A stretch of 64,000 bases of DNA from Castor canadensis (GCF_047511655.1 NC_133392.1:162058542-162122541), one strand, 5' to 3'; numbered from the stretch's first letter, positions 48,301 through 60,640 are shown. Notes: generated by a model from the letters alone, not told the origin. A program made the numbers and translations.

Positions 48301-49779
48301 ATTGGCGGGGAAAAGGGTGTGGAAGACCATTACGTTCCTGTCACTTAGATGCAGAACCCTGCTCTCCCCTAGTTCCCACTGGCAGGCAGTGATGTCACGG
48401 GAAACAGTGGTCATGAGGCTGTTTCAATCCACAGGGTGACTGAGGTGCCTGCCAGTAACCTGGAGCTGGACAGGTTTGGCAGCAGGTGGGGAGGACGTCC
48501 AGGTAGCCAGCTCAGCCTTCCCAGCTCGCATCGACTTGGGACTGTAGGAAAACCCCACCACTTCCAATCCCAGCCTCTTGAGATTCATGATACCCATCTT
48601 AGGGTTCCCACAGGCATTACCAAGCCCCTGCGCAGTGCTGGGCCGGGAGGGCCTGGGGCACAGAGACAGCCTGGCCAGGACTTCACCATTCCTTCCAATC
48701 CACTGGACACTCTAAGCTCTGCCTGAGACTGTGTCCAGTAACTTCCCCACGGCCTTCAAGTTAACATCCAACTCTGGGTGAAGATTCAGAACAGTGGTAG
48801 AGGCTGAGGGTTAGCGTAGGCCAGGATGCAGCCCATGAGGGGTCCCATGAGCACCTCAGATATGCTCACCACCTAGCCTCCCAAGGAGGGGCAGGAAGGC
48901 AGCCCCCTCCCAGGCCCTGTCTGTGCCACTGAGCCCAGCTGGTCCCTCCTCAGACACCCTTCCACCCTTCTCTGGGGCAGCCTGAGAGGCCAGGAGAGGA
49001 GCAGATGGCCAAAGCCTGGGGAAGACCCCCAAGTGCCAGTTCTCAGGTGGCTGCTCCTTCATGGCTGGCAAAGTGAGGAGGCTTAGGGGCCCTGGTCCTG
49101 GCCCCACAGGGCCCCATTAGAGATGGCTAGCCATGGGCAGACGGGGCCCACGCTGGCCAGTGTCATAGGTGGGAGACCTCCTGCCCCTATAGCTTCACTC
49201 TCAGAAGTGAGTCCACCTGTGTCTCTGGTCCTAGCAGTCCCTGGTTACTCAAAGGCCTCCTGCTGGTCAGGACCCTCCCTCTGGGCTAGTCTGGAGCAGA
49301 AATTCTGGGATCTAGCCCACCCCCCCAGCAAGGCAGCCACTGTTACACCCGCCTGAACTCATCACTGCCCTATGCCCCATTGCATCCAGGATTCAGGGTG
49401 ACCCCTGGAGGACCTAATGACAGACTGCTGGAGGACAGTGCTGGCCCTCCAGTGCTGCAGAGAAGTTGGGGCTGTAGTGAAGACAGGTTCCTGCCCCTGC
49501 TTCTGGTCACCTGCTGGTCCTAGTGGCGCCACCTACAAACCAGCCATTCCAGAGACACTGGGCTCCATGAGCAAGCACCTCCTCTGGTCAGCAAATCCCC
49601 AGAGGCTTGGGTTACAGGTGCTTGGCTGTCCCCACTGCCCCTATCTGTACAGGCAGATGCCCCTGTGATGTCTACTAGCAGGTATACTTGTCCTGAAGTG
49701 CAGGCAGGGTCAGCTTGGGGGACAGGCCTGGGGTTAGGGACCCTTCCCAGTCTACCCCTGGAGACTGTGTCCTTTTGCT

Positions 49780-50390
49780 ACCCATCCCACCTATTTCCTC
49801 ACAGTACCAGACATGCATGAGAAAGAAGTACCCTGAGGCCACTAACTGGACCCCAGACTCTGTGCATCCCATTTGAGGGAGAGCCCGAAGCAGTGTCCAC
49901 TGTGACCGGCAGAGCGCTGCACAGCACTCCAGGGCCCTGAGAGGCACTGGGTTCAGACCACCTGCTCTGAGGTTCATCCTGGGACACATGCCCAAGAGAA
50001 CTGGAGACACACATCCAAGCAGACAGGAGCAGCTGGGGTCACAGCAGCCCAAAGGCGGAAAAGGCCATCAGTGAGCTGATGAGTGGACAGACACAACTTG
50101 GTCCATCCACATGGCGGAATGTCATGCGGCCACAAAAAGGAATGAGCATGGTGTCACTGCATCTTGGACAATCCCCGAGCATGTCTCCCTGAGTGAGAGG
50201 AGTCTGACACATAGGTCCACTACTGAACAGGGCCATTTCTGGCAAATTCAGAGGTACAGCACAGATAGGCATTGCTGGGGTGGGGGAAGGAAGTAGGGGT
50301 GACTGCTGAGGATTGAGAATCTTCTGCATGGGTGATGAACAGGTCTGAGGTGGCCTGTGGTGACGGCTGCTTGGCTCCCTACTGTGTGTG
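49780..50390 (+). mobile_element. Old L1M-type LINE 3' end, highly diverged
   Basis: Landmarks of an L1 ORF2 end and 3' UTR appear in order: 'gcccaagagaactggagacacacatcc', 'gtgagctgatgagtggacagac', 'cttggtccatccacatggcggaatgtcatgcggccacaaaaaggaatgag', 'gaggagtctgacacatagg', and 'gggtgactgctgaggattgag'. Many A/T positions have become G/C. The frame is thoroughly broken. Confidence 0.8.
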
Positions 50391-51089
50391 CCAGAGATGC
50401 CGACCTCCCCCAAACCCGAGTCTCCCAGCCTCTCCTGACCTCTCCAGCCTGGTCACGGTCAGGCCTGGGCTTAGATTAGCCAGTGTTTGTAAGAGAGTAA
50501 GATGTCATGTCACCCCCATCCACTCATGGTGATACAGCAGAGGTTCAGAGACCAGATTTGGGCCTGGTGAGTGCAGGGCAATGCTACAGAATGAACTCTG
50601 GAGCCCAGAACCCAGGTGGAGAGGGATTTGGGCCCTGCTGGCTCAGATGGGGCCGGGCCCCAAGTGTGGCAGGTACAGGGGTGGGGGAGGTTGGGGGTGG
50701 AGAGGAGCTTGAGCTGAATAGGACAGTGGGAGGTGGTTGGGACGGACAATGTGGGGTTCTCCACACACCCCACCGAGTGCCTGCCGTGGCTCAGCCAGGT
50801 CGGTACAAGGATCGGGGAGTGTTAGTGAGGGCCGTGCAGGGGTTGAGACAGCTGAAGCTGCCATCACTGGCCCCAGTCAGAAGTCGAACCTGAATGCTCC
50901 TCTCTTCTGCTGCCAGAATAATAAAATTAAAAAGTGCCAGTGCTCAGAGAATTGTTTCAGCATACCTGCATCTGAGCACCAAGGGAGGGGACAGCTCATT
51001 CTGGTCACGATGACACAGCCACCTCTTCCCAGGACCCACAGATCAGACCAAAGGAACTGGCCAGCCATGTGGACAACAACCTGCTCTGT

Positions 51090-51302
51090 TTTATTTTTTA
51101 TTTATTTATTTATTTTTTGTGGTACTGGGGCTTGAACTCAGGGCCTATAACTTGAGCCACTCCACCAGACCTTTTTTTGTGAAGGTTTTTTTTCAAGATA
51201 AGGTCTCATGAACTATTTGCCAGGGCTGGCTTTGAACAGCGATCCTCCTGACCTCTGCTTCTTGAGTAGCTGGGATTACAGGCGTGTGCCACTGGCGCCT
51301 GG
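51090..51302 (-). mobile_element. tRNA/B1 dimeric SINE, reverse
   Basis: An (ATTT)n-type tail on plus (51092-51117), then 'gtggtactggggcttgaactcaggg', ending 'gggattacaggcgtgtgccactggcgcc'. Confidence 0.93.
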
Positions 51303-51440
51303 CTGACAATCTACTCTGACCATGGGGACGGGGAATGGACATCAGTGCTGGCCACAGGCTGTGTGGAAAGGCCAGGGTAGGGTTGGGGTAGGAGGCATCT
51401 ACTTCCCTAGTGCTGGGAAAGTTCAAAATTTCCTCAGTGA

Positions 51441-51655
51441 AGCTGGGCACTGGTGGCTCATGCCTGTAATTCTAGCTACTTGGGAGGCTGAGATTGGGAG
51501 GATCAAGGTTCAAGGCCAGCCTGGGCAGATAGTTACCCAGATCCCATCTCCAAAATAACTAGAGCAAAATGGACTGGAGGTGTGGCTCAAGCTGTAAAGA
51601 ACCTATTTTGCAAGGGTCAAGCCCTGAGTTCAAACCCCAGTCTTTCCATCACCCC
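51441..51655 (+). mobile_element. B1/tRNA dimeric SINE
   Basis: A complete dimer on the opposite strand to its neighbour 138 bases to the left. ATTTCCTCAGTGA before and ATTTACTCAATGA after resemble a decayed target-site duplication. Confidence 0.93.
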
Positions 51656-51680
51656 CCCCAATTTACTCAATGAGCTGTCT

Positions 51681-51910
51681 ATACTTTTTTTTTTTTGTGG
51701 GCCTGGGTTTGAACTCAGGGCTTTGTGCTTGCAAAGGAGGGACTCTACTATTCTAGCTATACCTGAAATCCAATCCTTTTTGCTTTGGTTATTTCTTGGA
51801 GATGGAGATCTCACACAGACTATTTGCCCGGGTTGGCCTTGAATTGCGATCCTCTTGATCTCAGTCTCCTGTAGCTATTATCACAGGGATGAGCCACTGG
51901 TACCAGGACA
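51681..51910 (-). mobile_element. tRNA/B1 dimeric SINE, reverse
   Basis: The T-run at 51687-51698 is the tail, followed by 'gtgggcctgggtttgaactcaggg' and a diverged B1-like unit. Confidence 0.87.
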
Positions 51911-51954
51911 GCTGTCTAATCTTTTTTAAGCTGTCTATCCTCAAAAGACCATTA

Positions 51955-52085
51955 TTTAGCTGGGGTGGTGGGGTATGCCTGTAATCTCAGCAGTCAGGAT
52001 GCTGAAGCAGCAGGAGGATCACAAGTTTGAGGCCAGTAGCCAGCGCAACACAGGGAGACCCCGTCTCAAAAAAAACAAAAAAACC
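51955..52085 (+). mobile_element. B1/Alu-like SINE monomer
   Basis: 'gctggggtggtggggtatgcctgtaatctcagc' through 'gagaccccgtctcaaaaaaaac'. It has a complete 7SL-type 3' end with A-tail and no tRNA-like partner. Confidence 0.88.
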
Positions 52086-52232
52086 TCTCTGAGTGTTTGT
52101 ATATTGTGAAATTACTTAGATTAAAATTTCCTCTAATAGCAGGAACAGACTGAAGTGGAAACCTTGAACTCTGCACTTGCTGCCCTGTCCAATAACTGGT
52201 AATTAACAGACTGAGATCAGGCAGCTTTGAAT

Positions 52233-52312
52233 TCTTTTTTTTTCCCCTTGGCAGTACGGGGTTTGAACAGAGCAGGTGTTCTGTCACTTCAGCTATGCCC
52301 GCAGCCCACCAG
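52233..52312 (-). mobile_element. tRNA-derived SINE monomer, reverse
   Basis: A T-run tail and 'ggcagtacggggtttgaacagagcaggtg', ending at the box A remnant 'cttcagctatgcc'. Confidence 0.82.
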
Positions 52313-52658
52313 GCAGCTTGTGAAAACCAACCACAACACCAAAGAAAATGCCCTTCTGGGCCAGACCCCAGACCCAGCAACCCACCTCCACACAGAAGCC
52401 CTGCCAGCACCTGGCCAAGGCTGCCAGGAAGCACCATCCAGAGCTCGCTGGGTCCTTGTTCTCCGTGTGTGTGAGTGACCACACAATCCACACCATGGGC
52501 CAGCGACAAGCAGAGGAGCCCTGCCACCCGCCCTGCCTGTGAAGGTTCCACCAGCCCGTAGGGTGTCAACAGTGGGATTAGGGTGGTGTGAAGGTCCCAC
52601 CTCCCTGTAGGTGTCAGCAGTGGTGTGAGTGTGCTGTGAAGGTCCCTCAAGGCCTTAC

Positions 52659-52748
52659 CAGGTCCCAGTCTATGCTTCGGAAGAAGGCGTGGGACTTGAT
52701 GTCGGAAAACCCAGTCTGTGGCCGGCAACCAAGCCTCTCTTTGGGGTC
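52659..52748 (-). CDS. PRKCZ: PRKCZ coding exon (residues 496-525)
   Basis: Thirty codons, phase 0 at both ends: [20 protein letters not shown] then [10 protein letters not shown]. This is the end of the kinase C-lobe entering the AGC tail. The acceptor is CCCCCAG and the donor GTAAGG. Confidence 0.97.
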
Positions 52749-53136
52749 CTGGGGGGCCAGAATTCAGAAAAGGACAAGTCAGCCCCCCTCAAAAGTTCCC
52801 AATTCAGCTAGTGCCCAACAGGGAGACCAGCTCCCCCCAACCAGGGCAAGGTGCCTACAGCTGCTCTCATGCCCAGCTGAGAGTCCACCCTTCCCCGCTG
52901 GGATTCTCTCCTATGCGGGGTCAGGCATCTTCTTCCCGTCTCCCTGGGGCATAATTCTTGTTGTTTGATTTTGTTAACTATGAATGCAAACTGAGCACTC
53001 ACAGGATGCAAAGCAGAAACCCAAACCTGCATACCAGACATCTGGCAGCTGGTGCTAAGCTTGCCCACCCATCCCCAGGGTGACTTGGAGCCAGGTGGCA
53101 GCCAAAGGGGACACTGTCACCACGGCCAGGGCGTAC

Positions 53137-53216
53137 CTTATTTAAAAATCCTTTCAGGACGTGCGAGGCTTTGACGGAGAGGAACCGCGGAATCCGGATA
53201 GGCTTCTCCAGGATAA
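53137..53216 (-). CDS. PRKCZ: PRKCZ coding exon (residues 469-495)
   Basis: VILEKPIRIPRFLSVKASHV then LKGFLNK, in the kinase C-lobe. The first codon is split. The donor is GTACGC and the acceptor AACTGCAG-type (TGCAG before TT). Confidence 0.96.
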
Positions 53217-53275
53217 CTGCAAAGGCGGGGGCGGGGTGAGGATGCTGTCCTACAGCCTGCAGAGCTCCTGTTGTC

Positions 53276-53388
53276 CTTTGAGACCTGGTCTTGCTATGTA
53301 GTACAGGTTGGCCTTGGAGTTGCAATCCTTACACCTCAGCTTCCCCAGTGCTGGGACTATAGCTGTGTACCACCACTCTGGGTTTGAA
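53276..53388 (-). mobile_element. B1-like SINE monomer, reverse
   Basis: 'gagacctggtcttgctatgtagtacaggttggccttgg' to 'gctgggactatagctgtgtaccaccac'. This is closer to classic rodent B1 (pB1D/B1 type) than the dimer left unit, and lies 60 bases from an exon. Confidence 0.85.
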
Positions 53389-53402
53389 TCCCATTTCTTT
53401 CT

Positions 53403-53610
53403 TCCTTTCTTTTTTTTGCAGTACTGGGGACTGGGGTTTGAACTCAGGGCCTACACCTTGAGTCACTCCACCAGCCCTTTTCTGTGAAGGGTTTTTTGAG
53501 ATAGGGTATCATGATCTATTTTGCCCAGGTTGGCTTTGAACTGTGATCCTCCTGATCTCTGCCTCCTGAGTAGCTAGGATTACAGGTTTAAGCCACCAGC
53601 ACCCAACAGA
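53403..53610 (-). mobile_element. tRNA/B1 dimeric SINE, reverse
   Basis: The T-run at 53409-53417 and 'ggggtttgaactcagggcctac' lead to 'gctaggattacaggtttaagccacc'. Confidence 0.92.
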
Positions 53611-54079
53611 GTAGGAGCCTTAGGTGCTCAGGGTTGTAGCCCTAAAGCCTCTTCCTACCCTAGAGACCACGTTGGGTTCATCTGGGAACTCTAGGTGGGC
53701 ATGGTTGAACAACCATGTCAGGAAACTCCCCCAACCCTTTCAGGGCACGTGGAGGACTCTGCAAACTGGCCACCAGAGGGCGCCAAGGGACAGCCTGGTC
53801 CCTACACACAATGGCGACTAACTTGACCAGGATGCCTGACTGAGGCAGAAGGGAGTTTGAGCTAATTCTCTTTCCAGGTGACCCTGGACAAGAACTGCAG
53901 TCACCCTACCCTATGGCCGTCCCCTCACTTGCAGGACCCTGGAAGCCACTGCCAGAGGAGTGGTTCCACGTGTGCTTTTGAGGCACAGCCACAGGGACTC
54001 CTCCATCCTTGCCTTTGCAAAGGAATGAAAAGAGAACATCTGGAGGAAAGGAAGGAGCCGGGCACATGGGGCCACGAAC

Positions 54080-54199
54080 CTTGGAAAAGGTAATCCTCTG
54101 TGTTCATGTCAGGGTTGTCGGTGATGATGTCGAAGGGGGAACGTCCAGCCATCATCTCAAACATGAGGACGCCCAGCGCCCACCAGTCCACGCTGAACC
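54080..54199 (-). CDS. PRKCZ: PRKCZ coding exon (residues 429-468)
   Basis: Begins two bases into Gly429, then [39 protein letters not shown]. It holds the kinase subdomain IX motif DWWALG. The donor GTTCGT is weaker than consensus, and the acceptor is CCCCCAG. Confidence 0.96.
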
Positions 54200-54917
54200 C
54201 TGGGGGAGAGCAGGCAGCCATCAGGTGGTGACCACGTGGGCAAGCTGCCTTTGGTTTGCTTGACACGTGCAGTCAGCACAAAGGTGAATGCACACAACAG
54301 TGATGGCTGCACTGTCCAGCTGGAGGGGCCAGTGTCCATCCCCCGGGGTGCTGGGCCTCTCCTGAGCCCACTGCCCTGGGTGTCTGTTTCCTTGGGAGCC
54401 ACCTGCACTGTGGATTGCAGGCTTTGCAGGAGTGGGTGCTAGCTCTGGGCATCTTTACTACACAGACACACAATGGTCCAGGCGTCCTCTCATTCCTGCA
54501 GTTGTTTAACTAGGTTTGCAAAAGCCCCTTCTCTGCGATAGCACAGTATTCTACTGTAAGTTCTTCTCGAGTCACTGTTTCAGGGTTTTAATGTTCGGAA
54601 TGTAAGTTTGTCGGGAACGAGTCTTAGGGAGCAGGAGATACTGCCTTGCAGGGCTGGCTGTCCCGAGTCTGTGAGACAGTCCAACTGCCACCTCAGGGCG
54701 CTGCCTTTGTCACCCACAGAATCCCCACCAGGAGGAATTCTAGAACCTGGATTTCTGTTCACCGATCTCTGGACTTCATTTGAAGCTTCTGGGAGCTCAG
54801 TTATCGCTGAAGGTAACCCACCCACCCTGCCTGCCCCACCTCCGTTTTATGGCAAAGAAAGCCCGGGAAAATACACAAAGGCACATTTATGACATGCTGC
54901 ACTGGAAACACTAGGAT

Positions 54918-55100
54918 GCAAAGCACGTGTGGGTGTGCACGAACACATGAACACACGTGCAACACGTTCACACGTGATCACACGTGCAACAGTCAGCCTG
55001 CAGGCACAGCACACCACATACAGTGTGCACAGGAGGCTACACAATACACGAACACACAGCAGCCAAATGACGCGTGCACACCGCGCACGCAGACGCACGC
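54918..55100. repeat. Decayed CA-type array with four CACGTG E-boxes
   Basis: ACACGTGC/ACACATG-like units recur in PRKCZ intron sequence. Perfect CACGTG palindromes lie at 54924-54929, 54954-54959, 54971-54976 and 54981-54986. It probably derives from a CA repeat that gained CpG. Confidence 0.7.
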
Positions 55101-55267
55101 TATTCTGACTGTGTTTCCCGCCCAGAGAAGGAAGAGGAGCAGAAGTCTTGCTTGGATCCTTGGAGGGGCTGGTCTGCCTCTTTCCTTCCTGGTCTGAGAC
55201 AGCGTGGGGGAGAACAGGCTTCCAGAGGTGGCCCTCCCCACACCTGCCTCAAGGGCTGCACACTCAC

Positions 55268-55355
55268 CGTACTCCTCCCCCCGCAGGATTTCGGGGGCAA
55301 TGTAGTTGGGGGTTCCACAGAAAGTACTCGTCGTGTCACCAGGGCCCAGACCTTC
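55268..55355 (-). CDS. PRKCZ: PRKCZ coding exon (residues 400-428, activation loop)
   Basis: [20 protein letters not shown] then PEILRGEEY plus the first base of Gly429. It carries activation-loop T410, the PDK1 site, and the APE motif. The acceptor is CCACAG and the donor GTGAGT. Confidence 0.98.
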
Positions 55356-55507
55356 CTGTGGGGACAGAGATACCAGGAGGGCGAGCCTCGCACAGAGGAC
55401 CCTCCAGGTGGGCAGATGCGCCTCACAGAAAACCAACTCAGACGGTCACAGCCAGGAGCACCGTGGTGCGGCCACCAACCCGCCATTGAGCCATGTCCAG
55501 ATTGTCA

Positions 55508-56510
<1,003 letters not shown>

Positions 56511-57336
56511 CAGAGGGAGTGGGCACTGTGTTATGCTTGACTTGTTGCCCACCTTCCCCAAAAGGATCCAAAGTGACTCACAGAACTTCATGGTTTTTTT
56601 AGGTGAAGAAAAGAGGAAAAGAGAAAGCCATGGAAAACAGGAAGGGGTGATGGAGTTGAAGTCCACTTCCTGCCCTTTCTTGGAGGCCTGGGCAGCTCCT
56701 AGACAGACAGCGGCAGCCCAGAAACAGTGAGAAGAAACAGTAGGGATTTTCTTCTGGTGCTAAGTCCATGCCTGTGACACGTTCCTACTCAGGTAGTTCC
56801 TCCCTCAGTTTGGAAACAGAAAAGACAAAACCAGCTGGGCGCTGGTGGCTCACGCCTGTAATCCTAGCTACTCAGGAGGCAGAGAGCAGGAGGATTGCAG
56901 TTTGAAGCCAGCCTGGGCAAATAGTTCATGAGACCCCATCTTGAAAAAACCCTTCACACACACACACACGCAAAAGGGCTGGTGGAGTGGCTCAAGGTGT
57001 AGGCCCTGAGTTCAAACCCCAGTACCACCCAAAACAACAACAACAAAAACCCCCACAAAACCAAGATGACAGCCCAGGAAGCCTTCCTTCTGGAGTGGGT
57101 GGACTTCTGTTCAGAGGGCCAGGTGGTGGGTAGACCTGGGGGTCCTGTCACTCAGAAGAGCTCCCAAGTCCTCTACTCCCAAGACACTTTGGAATGTGTC
57201 ACACTGTGGGAGAAGGTCACACTGTCTTTGCCATTTTCTCCCCAAGCCTGTCTCCTTCCTTTCAACTCACTACTGACTTCCTGGGGAAAGTCCCCATGCT
57301 GCCCCTCCACGTGGCTCAGCCCCACCCGGCACCCAC
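56511..57336 (-). other. PRKCZ: PRKCZ intron remainder
   Basis: Unique-looking sequence around the SINE at 56832-57055 in the intron between the residue 325-354 and 354-399 exons. No other feature seen. Confidence 0.6.
56832..57055 (+). mobile_element. B1/tRNA dimeric SINE with shortened right unit
   Basis: A complete left unit, a (CA)n-expanded linker at 56956-56970, and a right unit missing the box A-distal part (ggctcaaggtgtaggccctgagttc). ACAAAACCA occurs on both sides. Confidence 0.92.
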
Positions 57337-57423
57337 CTGGCGTGCTCCTCTGGAAGCTTCCTCTGTCTCTGCATGTGGAACATGAGGTCCCCCCCGTTGA
57401 CGTACTCTATTACCAGGAACAAC
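57337..57423 (-). CDS. PRKCZ: PRKCZ coding exon (residues 325-354)
   Basis: Starts with the last base of Arg325, then [28 protein letters not shown] and two bases of Arg354. It contains the kinase hinge ([10 protein letters not shown]) between the N- and C-lobes. The acceptor is TACTCAG and the donor GTGGGT. This is the most upstream PRKCZ exon in the window. Confidence 0.97.
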
Positions 57424-58954
57424 CTGAGTAGGAGAGAGGGGCAATCAAGGAGCTGAAATCACCTCCTGGCGCATGTCAACCTGATGTTAGACAACAGCCC
57501 AACCACAGCCGCCTTAGCCAGCAGAACCTGGCAGGAAGGTTACTTTTAGTAGCAAGCAGAGGTGCCCTTAAGTGCTGCCCTGTCACCTCCTCCATCAGCT
57601 CTAAAATGGCCAAAGTGAGTAGATAACTGGGGACGGGGGGTTACCCGAGTGGCTCCTGGATCAATAGGAAGAACAGCCCAGGGAGAAAGGGAGGCTGAGG
57701 CGGAGCCCCAGGTCTGGGTAGTGGGGCACAATTATTGGGTCCAACACCTGCTCTCTGGTGTCCAAGACCAGGTCTGCTGGTAGGTGTAACTCATTAGACT
57801 TCAAGGTAAACTTGGACTTGGAAAAGAAAACAGACACATGTCCATTCATTCATCATTTCATCTCTATTTGTGCTGCTAACAGTGCCAGGCCTGTGTCAGG
57901 GTAAAAAGGTTAAGATAAGGTGGGGCAGTGGCCAGAGGCCTGTTGGGGTGGGGACTAGGCACACAGGCCTGGATGGAGCATGGGATCAGGGGAGAGCACA
58001 TGGCTGTAGTTGGCACGGCCAGGTATAGAGGTAGGTAGGGAAATGGGGTGGATGACTTGGTGGGGCCAGGATCTCTCTAAGTGCTGTGTCTGCATGGGCC
58101 TCAGGGAGGGGAAAGCAGGAGGCCCAGGGAACAGACATGCCCAGGGGCCAAGGCAGAGCTGACCAGATCTGTAGGTGGGCCGGCACCAGGGAAGACAGAA
58201 AACAGTGAGTGGGACACCAGACTCCTGGCGTCTAGGGCCCAGACATGCCCAGTGTGGGGACAATACAGCAGGCCCGCAGGAGGTGGTCATGAATCTGAGA
58301 TGATACCAGCCATCCAAGTGGGCAGTGGAGACGCAGCTGGGGTCATGTGGAAGGGTGGTGTCTGAGTTTCTTCACTGTGATTGTGTGAGTTTATGACCCA
58401 TGGTCTCTACAGCACGAGCCCTTCACACAGGATTTCCCAGACACACCCTGTGGAAGGCCCCATGGGTCATCTCTTGCTACCCAGGGGTCCCTGCCTCTTC
58501 ATAGTAGATGCTCACAGGCACCGTGGATCAAGCAAATCCATTCACTTCTCCAGCTCCTACACCAGCTCTCTGCATGCCAGATGGAGCCCGACTGACTAAT
58601 TCATGAATCCATGGCAGGTGGGTGCACGCTGCTCCCCGCCTCTGCCAGCTCCCGCAGGAAGCCAGGGAGGCCAGAGCGAGCTCACCAGTGCAAATCACCC
58701 GTGAAGTTTCTGATTACATATTTAGGCTGGAAACAACTCCTAAATATGCAAAACATCAAAGAAAAAGATAAAGCCTTCAGCACTGGGTGTGGAGCCAGGA
58801 TTTCCACTTGGTGAGTCACCACTAGGCCCCTGAAGGAAAACCCAGTGTGTGTTTGGGGGCTGGGGACAATTCTTGACTTCCCTTTCATTCATTTCTCTGA
58901 CCCTCAAGGGATATGCTTGGAAATTCTGCACTAGCTTTGCCCCTGGTCTGCAGG

Positions 58955-59018
58955 GATTCTTTGGTCCACTGCCTCCCGTTTTGTCAATCAAGTTTTATTG
59001 GAATAGAGCCACATTCAT
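58955..59018. mobile_element. MER5A-like hAT DNA transposon fragment
   Basis: 'caatcaagttttattggaatagagccacattcattcc' matches the characteristic conserved segment of the MER5/Charlie group. Confidence 0.6.
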
Positions 59019-59205
59019 TCCTACAGTCGACCTTGGGTCCACCAGGACTGGCTCCAGGACCCCCTGCAATACCCAAAATCTTCAGCTGTTCAATTCAAGT
59101 TCCTTATAAAAAATGGCCAAGTATTTCCACAGACCACAAGCACTTACTCCTCTCCAGAAATCATCTCTAAATGACTTATAACACCTAATACAACTGATTA
59201 GGGAA
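59019..59205. mobile_element. Tigger-type DNA transposon fragment
   Basis: 'acagtcgaccttgggtcc', 'ggctccaggaccccctgcaatacccaaaatc', 'caagttccttataaaaaatggc' and 'catctctaaatgacttataacacctaatacaa' follow the same family order as the more complete copy at 37552-37890. Confidence 0.75.
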
Positions 59206-59235
59206 TAATGACAAGAAAAAAAGTTAGTATATGGG

Positions 59236-59332
59236 ACTGGGGTACATGGTACATGGACAGTTCAAGGTAGCTCAGAGCGCTTGCCTAGCATTCATGGAGC
59301 CTTGAGTTCCATCCCCAGCACCACACAAGAGT
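59236..59332 (+). mobile_element. ID-like SINE
   Basis: An interrupted box A (ggtagctcagagcgcttgcc) and box B (gagttccatccccagcaccac), the typical ID 3' part. Confidence 0.82.
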
Positions 59333-60084
59333 CAGTGCACGTTCAGAACTGGTGGAATCCCCCCTCCCTAGTATTTTTAATCCGCATCGTTGGATCTACA
59401 GAAGAAAACCCATGGAGCAGACGGGAGCACGTGGAGGTTGGGCTACCTGTGCATTGGCTGAGGCTGCATTTGTGTCACAGTTGCACAGAGGCAACGATGT
59501 TTTCTATCTGGCCTCTGCAGAGAAAGCAGGCCCATAGCTGGTGTAGACAAGAAGAAAATAACAGCCGTCATGGTTCTCCCCACCATTGGGAAGGACGCTA
59601 AGCACCTCCAAGTGCCAGCTCCCTTGATAACCTCATCTGCAAAGCTCCTGTGACTTCTGTGAAAGTTGTCTGACCCCAGGAGATGCCTAAACCTAAAAGT
59701 GAATCAGGTTTTATAAGAAAGTATTGATTCAAAACATCTCCCACTACTTCAAAGCACAGGACTGATATTTTTCACAACTCCCAGGAATTACGTATGCAGT
59801 GGGGCCACTTCCCGTCATGCCACCATCAGGGAGGTGCTGCACCTGGTCCAAAGGTGCCACAGCCTCTGGCAGGCCCACTTCAACCTCAGTAAGGTGAGAA
59901 GCCATACACGAACCTGAACAGAGTCACTCATGTCTCAGACAAGGTCTCAGGAGGCTGGAAAACTTTCAGGGGACATTAACAACCCCACAAAAGCAGAGCA
60001 AAGGTGGCTCCTTCCGTCCAGAGAGGGGCCATCGTGAAAAAGGCCATCATGGGAATTTCCTACACGTGCCACTTCTGTACCAGG

Positions 60085-60300
60085 GATTTTTAATTTTTCT
60101 GGCAATAATGAGTAGGGTTTGAACTCAGGGCTTTGTGCAGGCAATTACCATTTGAGCCACACCTTCGGCCCGTTTTGCTTTAGTTTTGTTTTTTTCGAAT
60201 AGGGTCTAGTGTTTTTGCTTGGTCCAGTCTGGACTGAAATCCTCTTACCTGTGGCCTCCTGAGTAGCTGGGATGACAGATGTGCACCACCACGCCTGGTT
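60085..60300 (-). mobile_element. tRNA/B1 dimeric SINE, reverse
   Basis: 'agggtttgaactcagggctttg' (tRNA-like unit) leads to 'gctgggatgacagatgtgcaccaccacgcc' (B1-like 5' end on minus). Confidence 0.85.
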
Positions 60301-60434
60301 TAGGTTGTGATGGGGTCTTGCTAACTTTTTGTCCAGGCTGACTTAAAACCGCTATCTTTTGGATTCCCAACTTCCCAGTAGCTTTATTTGAGACAGGCCT
60401 TGAACCAGTGACTCTCCTGTTTCAGCCACCCCAT

Positions 60435-60640
60435 TTGGTGGGAAGGGAGTTTGAACTCAGGGCCGCATGCTTGGTGAGGAGCTCTCTACCGCTTGAGCCA
60501 CACGCCGCCAGTCCTTCTTGCTTTAGCTGTTTTTTAGGTAGGTCTTGTGTTTGTGCCCCAGTTGGCCTGGACCAAATCCTCCCACTTAAGCTTCCTGCAT
60601 AGCTGGAATGACAGGCACGGCATCACAACACCCGTTTATT
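60435..60640 (-). mobile_element. tRNA/B1 dimeric SINE, reverse, diverged
   Basis: 'gggagtttgaactcagggccgcatgcttgg' followed by a B1-like unit with 'gctggaatgacaggcacggcatcac'. Confidence 0.8.

Larger units (their letters stand above)
45311..52658 (-). other. PRKCZ: PRKCZ intron, 7.3 kb
   Basis: Apart from the L1 relic and the SINE stack at 51.0-52.3 kb, this is unique-looking sequence. A short stretch near 47165-47235 (cactgtcctagactgtgaagacacagcagtgg) resembles an old L2/MIR-type relic. No internal gene is supported. Confidence 0.8.
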
